Below, piece after piece: positions 57,705 to 64,000 of a DNA stretch of 64,000 nt. How positions within the stretch are numbered: position 1 is the first letter of the stretch; the number at the start of each line of letters is the position of its first letter. A program made the position numbers and the translations under genes. The stretch is from Chrysogorgia sp. JL179-B06 (taxonomy: Eukaryota; Cnidaria; Anthozoa; Scleralcyonacea; Chrysogorgiidae): contig JAYKKM010000016.1 of assembly GCA_035772405.1 (NCBI GenBank), positions 1-64,000 of the forward strand, written 5' to 3'. The notes below the pieces were generated by a model. That model saw nothing but the letters and a program-made list of their open reading frames with translations, did not search any database and was not told where the DNA came from.

Positions 57705-59010
57705 ATTATTGTAAGATTTTGCAAACACATTTACATAGAAGTGGCAAAAATTTTGCCTTCCCTATTTATTCCATATGTATATATTGTAAGTTTTTGTAAA
57801 TAGATTTACATGAGTGGCAAAAATTTTGCCTGCCCTATTTCATTCATGTGTTTATATTATACGATTTTGCAAAAGGATTTACATTGGATATGTTATATGA
57901 TTTTGCAAACAGATTTACATCGGAATGGCAAAAATTTTGCCTGCCCTATTTCTTCCATGTGTTTATATGATCAGATTTTGCAAACACATTTACATCGGAG
58001 TGGCAAAAATTTTGCCTGCCCTATTTCTTTCATGTGTTTATATGATCAGATTTTGCAAACAGATTTACATCGGAGTGGCAAAAATTTTGCCTGCCCTATT
58101 TCTTCCATGTGTTTATATTATCAGATTTTGCAAACACATTTACATCGGAGTGGCAAACATTTTGCCTGCCCTATTTCTTCCATGTGTTTATATTATAAGA
58201 TTTTGCAAACAGATTTACATCGGAGTGGCAAAAATTTTGCATGCCCTATTTCTTCCATGTGTTTATATTATAAGATTTTGCAAACACATTTACATCGGAG
58301 TGGCAAAAATTTTGCCTGCCCTATTTCTTCCATGTGTTTATATTATCAGATTTTGCAAACACATTTACATCGGAGTGGCAAAAATTTTGCCTGCCCTATT
58401 TCTTCCATGTGTTTATATGATCCGATTTTGCAAACAGATTTACATCGGAGTGGCAAAAATTGTGCCTGCCCTATTTCTTCCATGTGTTTATATTATAAGA
58501 TTTTGCAAGAAGATTTACATCGGAGTGGCAAAAATTTTGCCTGCCCTATTTCTTCCATGTGTTTATATTATAAGATTTTGCAAACAGATTTACATCGGAG
58601 TGGCAAAAATTTTGCCTGCTCTATTTCTTCCAAGTGTTTATATTATCAGATTTTGCAAACACATTTACATCGGAGTGGCAAACATTTTGCCTGTCCTATT
58701 TCTTCCATGTGTTTATATGATCAGATTTTGCAAACAGATTTACATCGGAGTTGCAAAAATTTTGCCTGCCCTATTTCTGCCATGTGTTTATGTTATAACA
58801 TTTTGCAAACAGATTTACATCGGAGTGGCAAAAATTTTGACTGCCCTATTTCTTCCATGTGTTTATATTATAACATTTTGCAAACAGATTAACATCTGAG
58901 TGTCAAAAATTTTGCCTCCCCTATTTCTTCCATGTGTTTATATTATAAGATTTTGCAAACACATTTACATCGATAAGCCAAAAATTTTCCCTCCCCTATT
59001 TCTTTCCTAA
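57705..59010 (+). repeat. 75-bp minisatellite, about eighteen units (right)
   Basis: Unit anchors (CAGATTTACATCGG or CACATTTACATCGG) fall at 57910 and then every 75 bp exactly to 58960. Three more irregular units lie before 57910, one of them truncated. Each unit has GGCAAAAATTTTGCC, a near-perfect palindrome. The exact 75-bp phase leaves frames of 360 and 324 codons open, with 25-residue repeats such as HRSGKNFACPISSMCLY. Two different frames are open over the same DNA and no start context supports them, so I treat them as non-coding by-products. Confidence 0.95.
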
Positions 59011-59345
59011 GTTTATATTGTAATATTTTGTGCGCATATTCCCATCAATTAATATTAGCTGTGTGATGTATTTGTGTCTGATGATCTTGTTAATATAGCA
59101 AGTCTTGTGTATTGAACCATATATTGGACGTTTTATGCTAATACTTTTTTTCTTACTGATTTTGTTTGCACAATATGAATAATTTGACCGTAAAGAAAAG
59201 TCCATTCTATATTTCTGTTCTTTTTGGTCTATTATGCGAAAAAACGCCACTTTGGAATTTCCCAAAATAGTTTGGAACGCGTTGTATGTGAAGTATGTTG
59301 ACTGTTGTTTAAAAAAGCAAGGGCATATAATAAACATCTTATTAA

Positions 59346-59475
59346 GCTCGACCGCTTGGTCATTACGGGAAAATATCAGACCTCGGTCTTTTATGTACGA
59401 ACCTCGCCGTACGTGCTCGGTGCGTACTGTCAAGATCTCGGTCTGATATTTTACCGTAATGACCGCGCTCTCGGT
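59346..59475. repeat. Imperfect palindrome with CATTACGGGAAAATATCAGAC
   Basis: GGTCATTACGGGAAAATATC (59357-59376) and its complement GATATTTTACCGTAATGACC (59443-59462) flank a GC-rich centre that contains TACGTGCTCGGTGCGTAC. A related GTTATTTCCCGTAATCGACC is at the outer end of the left module (50236-50255). It probably marks the outer end of the composite module. Confidence 0.65.
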
Positions 59476-59480
59476 TAATT

Positions 59481-61816
59481 ATAGATGTTATTATAGGTGC
59501 ATATATGTGCACCTAAATGACCATTTTAAAGTTATTTAAAAATCTTGAATTTTCGCTTATAAGAGCATGCGCTTATCTTGGGGGAATTGTAAACAGTTTA
59601 TATTATAATGCAGTATTTATGATTTATTGCCTGTATCTACAGACATTTGTTTGGTATGGATTTCTTGTTTACTGTTGCTCAAAATACATTTTATTCAGTA
59701 TAATCTAACTGCTTTGTATTATCCAACAAAACACAATTTTTCTTTGTGTCTGGTTTGTAATGCAACTGAAATGTTCCAAAATAAATGTTTTGATAATAAA
59801 ATATTTACAAACTATGAACTGTTATTCACATAGTGCATGTACGTCAATATACAATGTTACTTAAATCGCTTCTTTACTTGTCGGTCAAAAAGTCAGTAGT
59901 ACTGTGAAATATATGAAGAAATGCATATGTAAATGTAGTATGTGACATGTGCGTATCACTTTGCAGTTTTATTTAAGTAAATAGATATTTTGTGTTCATT
60001 AATGCACTTAAACATGGAATTAAGATCAAAATTTGTTAGAATACTCGGTTCAGAATTAGAAAACTTATTGTACTTTCGTTGTGGGATCCTTATGAAGGCC
60101 TTTAATTTAATAAATTCCTCTATAAAATATTTTTGAAGTCATTGGTTGTCACTGTAGCCACGTGATTTCCTGTTCCCTTAAACAATTTGCTGTCATGATG
60201 AAATTTAGCAATTAGGTGTTTATTAGCCTTCTCATTTGATGCATTTCGTCCCATTTTCTTTATAACTTATTTAAGGACATGCATAAATTTGGAACAAAAC
60301 ATTCAAGCCTTTTAGTGAATACTTCTTGCTGCAATATCATTAGGACATATTTCCAACAACGGACTAGGAATCCACAATCACCTTCGCATACAGCATTACA
60401 AACATTCTTATACAACATACCATATTCTAGTAAGGCATTTTGCTAAATGAATACAACCTCAGGGTTGTTTCTCCTAATTGTTTCATAGGACATCAAAATA
60501 AATATAACTAAATACATTAATGGTAATAGTCAGTATAAACAGACACTATTGGCTGTTGAAGGAAGAAAGTGCATCTTTATGATAGGGCTGCATATATAGT
60601 GCAAATGTATAGGGCCCATTCAAATTGGGTTTACTGAGACATATTATCCACATATTATCCAAATATTGTCCACTTTTAAATCATTAATTTCTAAGTATTA
60701 TTTTAATTCATTAGTCAATTGCTTTAGTATAGATGATCCACGAACATGGAAAACAATCTGTCCTAAATGTAATTACCCTCGCTCCCTCTCCCGTCCAATT
60801 ACTTGTTGCTTCTAGTCAAGAATATTTGTGTATTTTAATTTTATCATTTTATATGTTTGGGCCCGCAGTAATTGGCTGACGCTGTTGCGGATACCCTGTC
60901 ACTATGATTAGTATGTTATGTTTAATTGTTAGTGTAGTTTGTTCTTTAATATGTTGTACCTATTACTCACCTGTGACAAAGTAATTAATAAAACAAATAT
61001 ATTGGGGATTCTACCCTGATTGTTGGTGTGGATAGATTATATACAGTAATTTGATAATTCAACCCAAATACTGCGATGTGGAGATGGCAGGGATGTGGAT
61101 AACTTAATATTGATTTCTCTCGATAGATCAACGCAGAACAGGGAAACTGATATTTCCGAACTGGGGACTTGAAACTGATTGGTTAATCTGAAACCCTAGG
61201 ATTGGTACATCTTGTAATTAGAACTAATATCTATCATCATATCTAAAGAACTAATTTCATCTCAATGAATCTGTTCATAACAGTACATGTTTTCGCAACC
61301 TTATCAATTGCCTTAATTGACATCTTCAGCATGCAATATACAACTTTTGAGTTAAAATTAGTTTTTGTAACATTGTACTGTACATATATGAATTATATGT
61401 TTATGTTTGTTAGGAAATTAGGAAATAGTTAATTTGTTAGGAAATAAGACTGCCATTGATACCAGTATTAGCATTGAAGGGGCTATCCTGTATAAATATT
61501 ATTTTATTATAATTATTATTAATAATAATAATGCCTAATGCAGATATCATATTTTGATGGTTATTAATACAAAAGCCATATGTACGTGCAATAAAGCATG
61601 GAATAAAACCTGTATATTCAGCACGACATGCCTATAGCCTGCTTGTTGACAATGATCTAGCTTGTTCAATCCCTAACAATTTCTGCTGACATAGTGCGTG
61701 TCAACATACCAATGTCAACATAACTATACTATACCGGTATAAGCTGTACATGTATTTTACATTGCAAGTCTGGGACCAGTATTGTCCAAGCCTATTATCA
61801 GACACAATAAGTTATG
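59481..61816. other. Long AT-rich stretch, no gene seen
   Basis: Short frames (for example 59517-59833) have no recognisable protein and no splice signals I trust. A TTATTATAATTATTATTAAT block with AATAATAAT lies at about 61503-61530. Several AATAAA hexamers occur (for example near 60110 and 60985) but are expected by chance in AT-rich DNA. Confidence 0.5.
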
Positions 61817-61893
61817 TAGCAAAGTGAAAAGGTGGTAAACTGCCAATAATTTAGTGACGAGATACTGACATTTCGAGCGGATCCCTTCATCAG
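61817..61893 (-). repeat. Left arm of Penelope-type palindrome
   Basis: Reverse complement of 63160-63239 at roughly 95 percent identity by eye. Read on the minus strand it starts CTGATGAAGGGATCCGCTCG, then AAATGTCAGTATCTCGTCAC, and continues TTGGCAGTTTACCACCTTTT. The hammerhead core is partly lost here: stem II has an A where C is needed and the upstream stem I strand does not pair. Confidence 0.85.
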
Positions 61894-61902
61894 TTGGTCT
61901 TA

Positions 61903-63154
61903 GGCCTGTATTCTAAAAGCTCACTCACACTCACACTTGAGTGGCATTCCAGTGAGGAGCACTGAAGTGGGGTTGAAATGTGAGTGTGAGTGGAGGGAAA
62001 GTGGAGTGTTGTACTCATTGAGCGAACACTCACACTCCAAAAATGTTGGTTGATTTGTATTCACCAAGCGCACTCAACTGTCACTTACTGGAGTTGCACT
62101 CGCCTTTGTTATTAATGAACAGGGTGGCTCCACTGTGTTTCTTGTCCGTATTTGAGCACAATTGTACATGCGTTCTGGTCGAGTTTGTGGTGCCATAATT
62201 GGTGTCATTAAATATTGTCTGCAAGGGTAACCACTATCACCCAGTAACACACCCGGGATATCACCACGTTCCAACCATGCGCACAGCCGACTGTTATCGA
62301 ATACTCGTGCATCTTGGACATTTCCAGGCCATCGTGCAACAATATTTTGGATGGCCAAATTTGGTCCCGACACTGCCTGAACATTGATGGAAAAGAATCC
62401 CTTTCTATTTCTGAAAAGTTCTGCAGTATCACCCCCTGGGGATACAATTTTGATGTGAGTACAGTCGATGGCACCTACAACACCAGGAAATTGTCCGATT
62501 CTCCAAAAATCTCGTTTTGTGTCATTTAGTAATTGACCTTCCGGAAACGAAATGTAATTGGGTTTCAAACGTGCAATTTCCTCTGATACCCGCTTGCTTA
62601 TTCTACTCGCAGAAGGCTGCTAAATATATGTTAGGTCTGCACATGCCAGCTGAAACGTACCGGTGGCATAAAAACGTAGGGTCAGTAGCAGTTGTATATC
62701 CGCAGGTATCGGTTTTCCTCTGTCATTATGTGCTGAAATGGATGGATATATCATATCTAGTAGAGCACGAAAACCTTCATGCGTTAGCCTGTACCTGCTC
62801 CTAAATTGTTCTTCGTCATATTGATCATAATCAAAACTGCATTCTCTTCTCACAATTCGGTTATTTCGAGGAATGTTGTCCAATAACCGTAACATATTAA
62901 ACCCTCTATCCGCCATCTTTGTCACTTAAGTTACATGTGAGTGTGGGCTAAGGGACGTGTACCTTTCACTCATACTTCACTCAATTTTTGAGCGTCATTT
63001 GTGTGTGAGTGTGGACTTTGAATGGTTGGAGGGCGAGTGTACTCTTTCCGTAAACAAGTGTGAGTGCCGACTCATAGAGTGCAACGTTGCACTCACGTAG
63101 TTTGAGTGGGCACTCATTGAGTGTGAGTGTGAGTGAGCTTTTAGAATACAGGCC
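61903..63154 (-). mobile_element. PIF/Harbinger DNA transposon, 1252 bp
   Basis: Both ends begin GGCCTGTATTCTAAAAGCTC and continue CACTCACACTCACACT, giving perfect terminal inverted repeats of about 36 bp. Further GAGTG/CACTC-rich subterminal repeats fill roughly 150 bp at each end. The flanking TTA (61900-61902 and 63155-63157) is the 3-bp target duplication expected for PIF/Harbinger. Inside is one minus-strand transposase gene with a nonsense codon. The second Harbinger gene (the Myb/SANT-like DNA-binding partner) is absent. It sits in the loop of the palindrome 61817-61893 / 63160-63239. Confidence 0.95.
62074..62916 (-). pseudogene. Harbinger (HARBI1-like) transposase with one TAG
   Basis: From ATG 62916 one frame runs 280 residues to the stop at 62074, interrupted only by a TAG at 62620-62622. 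N-terminal part: QFRSRYRLTHEGFRALLDMI and LLLTLRFYATGTFQLACADL, the helical DNA-binding-like region of HARBI1 proteins. After the TAG: QPSASRISKRVSEEIARLKP, then the DDE_Tnp_4 nuclease with FPGVVGAIDCTHIKI (Asp near residue 151), LLGDSGYPC (Asp near 227) and RTRNTVE (Glu near 263), a DD35E spacing. All three catalytic residues are present. Sequence after the Glu does not match the family (normally ERxFGxxKxRF), so the C-terminus of about 70 residues is missing, probably by internal deletion running into the subterminal repeats. Between the TAG and these losses the protein cannot be active. Confidence 0.92.
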
Positions 63155-63155
63155 T

Positions 63156-63190
63156 TACTCTGATGAAGGGCTCCGCTCGAAACGTCAGTA
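63156..63190 (+). ncRNA. Minimal hammerhead ribozyme motif (Penelope-type)
   Basis: The conserved core CTGATGA (63160-63166) is followed by a 4-bp stem II GGGC/GCTC with a TCC triloop, then GAAAC (63179-63183) and GTC (63184-63186), the usual cleavage triplet. Stem I is TACT (63156-63159) pairing with AGTA (63187-63190). Stem III is only the self-complementary ACGT. Such minimal type I hammerheads with a very short stem III are known from Penelope-like retroelements and animal retrozymes, where they work best as dimers. The Harbinger insertion lies immediately upstream, but the TTA target duplication and the following CT restore the stem I strand. Activity is not shown. Confidence 0.72.
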
Positions 63191-63239
63191 TCTCGTCACT
63201 AATTAATTCTTGGCAGTTTACCACCTTTTCACTTTGCTA
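63160..63239 (+). repeat. Right arm of Penelope-type palindrome
   Basis: Carries the hammerhead core, then CAGTATCTCGTCACTAATTA, GGCAGTTTACCACCTTTTCA and CTTTGCTA. It is the inverted partner of 61817-61893. Without the Harbinger element the two arms would be about a dozen bases apart. This is most simply a head-to-head pair of Penelope-like element ends. Confidence 0.8.
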
Positions 63240-63609
63240 TATATTCAAAACATTGTCTACGCAGCACTTTACTTTTTTACAATAAGTTATGGCCCACTAG
63301 GCCAGCTTCTGTAGGCATAACATGTTTCATAATGGATATAGAAAACACAGATTGTTTATGGAATACAGACCAGTATACAAAACATAGACGATCGTCAAGC
63401 TCATATCCTCAGAAATATTATTCCCTTCTGATTAACAAACAATTCCCACAAAATCTGATAAATATATTAGATATTCCGACGACGATATATTGAGTGGCAG
63501 ATAGGTGGCTAAATAGGTTAGAATGTTTGAATAATATTGTATCAAACAACAGAAATAGACGGGGACCATACAGTATCTCTTTAATTATGGGAAATATGAC
63601 CAGGAGCAA
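63240..63609. other. Spacer, no gene seen
   Basis: AT-rich sequence between the palindrome and the LTR. The short minus-strand frame at 63418-63609 is not recognised. Confidence 0.5.
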
Positions 63610-63784
63610 TGTTAAGCTGTAAGCATACTATGACGTAATATATTGTGCATCACATGATATTGGAGCTTTGACTCCTCATTGTACTATCTTCTCTACTGCT
63701 TTGTTGTAAGATAAACATGTTCTAATAAAACCTTTTTACAATCCTTCCTCGTTGTTATCCATCGTCATGACTAACGTCCTAACA
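63610..63784 (+). mobile_element. 5' LTR of Copia/GalEa-like retrotransposon
   Basis: A 175-bp segment starts TGTTAAGCTG and ends CTAACA, so its termini form a 5-bp inverted repeat TGTTA/TAACA. It contains AATAAA (63724-63729) as a polyadenylation signal. It is directly followed by a primer-binding site. The 3' LTR lies outside the window, so the exact length rests on the termini and the adjoining primer site. Confidence 0.68.
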
Positions 63785-64000
63785 GGTTATGGGCCCAGTG
63801 CTAGACTGATTTTCGACGGTGATGAGGGGAAGTTTGAGTTGTGGGAAATAAAATTCCTCGGTTATTTACGCTTGAAGAAACTCAGCGATATCCTGACGCC
63901 ACTCGCAGAAGATGCAAATGATGCGACAAGAACGGCTGATGCAACGAAAAATGCTGACGCATTCGCCGAATTAATCCAGTGTTTAGATGACAGAAGTCTT
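63767..64000 (+). CDS. Copia/GalEa-like gag, N-terminal part (runs off window)
   Basis: ATG at 63767 opens a frame of 78 codons to the window edge. After MTNVLTGYGPS it reads RLIFDGDEGKFELWEIKFLG and then ends AELIQCLDDRSL. The block F.G(D)E.KFELWE.KFLGYLR is the start of the Copia-type gag (UBN2 / gag-polypeptide of LTR copia type), which would form the particle that packages the element's RNA. Codon choice is even and there are no stops, so this copy may be intact. If the LTR ends at 63784, the first six codons lie in the LTR and the next ones overlap the primer site. The start could instead be further in; there is no other in-frame ATG in the visible part. Confidence 0.82.
   Translation, partial: MTNVLTGYGPSARLIFDGDEGKFELWEIKFLGYLRLKKLSDILTPLAEDANDATRTADATKNADAFAELIQCLDDRSL
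63785..63798 (+). promoter_or_regulatory. Primer-binding site for initiator tRNA-Met anticodon arm
   Basis: GGTTATGGGCCCAG is the exact complement of CTGGGCCCATAACC, the anticodon arm (CAT anticodon) of animal initiator tRNA-Met. It begins one base after the predicted LTR end. Copia-type elements prime from an internal part of initiator tRNA-Met rather than its 3' end, which fits. Confidence 0.75.

Larger units (their letters stand above)
57649..59480 (-). repeat. Composite repeat module, right copy (inverted)
   Basis: The mirror of 50180-51740: it starts with TTTCACTCGTGTTTCTATAA, continues with AGAAAATGTTTTCTATTTCT, eighteen 75-bp units, AT-rich sequence, and ends with CAAAATAGTTTGGAACGCGT (the ORF-conserved part, near 59264-59283) and the palindrome at 59346-59475. 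The minisatellite has expanded to 18 units against 11 in the left copy. Confidence 0.7.

Noticed and set aside
57810..58899. 360- and 324-codon repeat proteins
   Set aside because: Two overlapping frames are equally open because the unit is 75 bp. No promoter or start context, and the inverted array on the left has equally arbitrary frames.
59517..59833. Two short plus-strand frames
   Set aside because: Hydrophobic composition expected from AT-rich DNA, no family resemblance, no splice or start support.
62199..62804. Plus-strand frames opposite the Harbinger transposase
   Set aside because: Antisense shadows of the transposase gene on the minus strand.

Overview
This window looks like intergenic, repeat-dominated nuclear DNA of an aquatic invertebrate animal (cnidarian, mollusc or similar; the phylum cannot be fixed from sequence alone). 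The base composition is AT-rich. Splice-like sites are present, and there are degenerate Tc1, hAT, PIF/Harbinger, non-LTR, Penelope-type and Copia-type elements and SINE-like sequences. There is no prokaryotic gene organisation.

Region 1 (1-35738) is one continuous satellite array that runs off the left edge. Two monomer types, 164 bp and 229 bp, alternate. Where the sequence is clean (about 28850-32040) they form a 557-bp higher-order repeat (229+164+164). Every monomer carries a hairpin with 16-bp arms and a 4-nt loop. The loop occurs as TGAG and as its reverse complement CTCA. Most of the array left of about 28850, and again about 32040-33960, is peppered with one-base indels and has long G and A runs. 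This reads as unpolished long-read sequence, not biology.

Region 2 (35739-40829) is a segmental duplication of a dead Tc1-like (DD34E) transposon plus a 245-bp minisatellite. Both copies share the same nonsense codon. Region 3 (40830-46740) is a mosaic: a 170-bp tandem repeat, a 180-bp hAT MITE with a perfect 8-bp target duplication, a hAT transposase fragment, a CCAAT-box promoter-like segment with a splice donor, an inverted SINE-like pair, an array of GGAGTTAAAATAACTCC-type palindromes, an 840-bp hexanucleotide microsatellite, and a 5'-truncated non-LTR insertion with a 22-bp target duplication.

Region 4 (46740-50180) holds the best candidate for a live host gene, a 280-codon 3'-terminal exon on the minus strand (47369-48208) that I do not recognise, followed by a decayed RecQ-like helicase copy. 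Region 5 (50180-59480) is bracketed by two inverted copies of one module: a promoter-like segment, a short first-exon-like ORF and a 75-bp minisatellite. Between them lie a ~198-bp tandem repeat, CRE-like (TGACGTCA) inverted modules and a two-exon gene fragment broken by one TAA.

Region 6 (59480-64000) has a long featureless stretch, then a nested structure: a PIF/Harbinger element (61903-63154, TTA target duplication, transposase with one nonsense codon) inserted in the loop of a palindrome whose right arm carries a minimal hammerhead ribozyme motif typical of Penelope-like elements. The window ends with the 5' LTR, an initiator-tRNA primer site and the start of the gag of a Copia/GalEa-like retrotransposon. 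Nothing here works together as a pathway. The genes seen are nearly all mobile-element parts.
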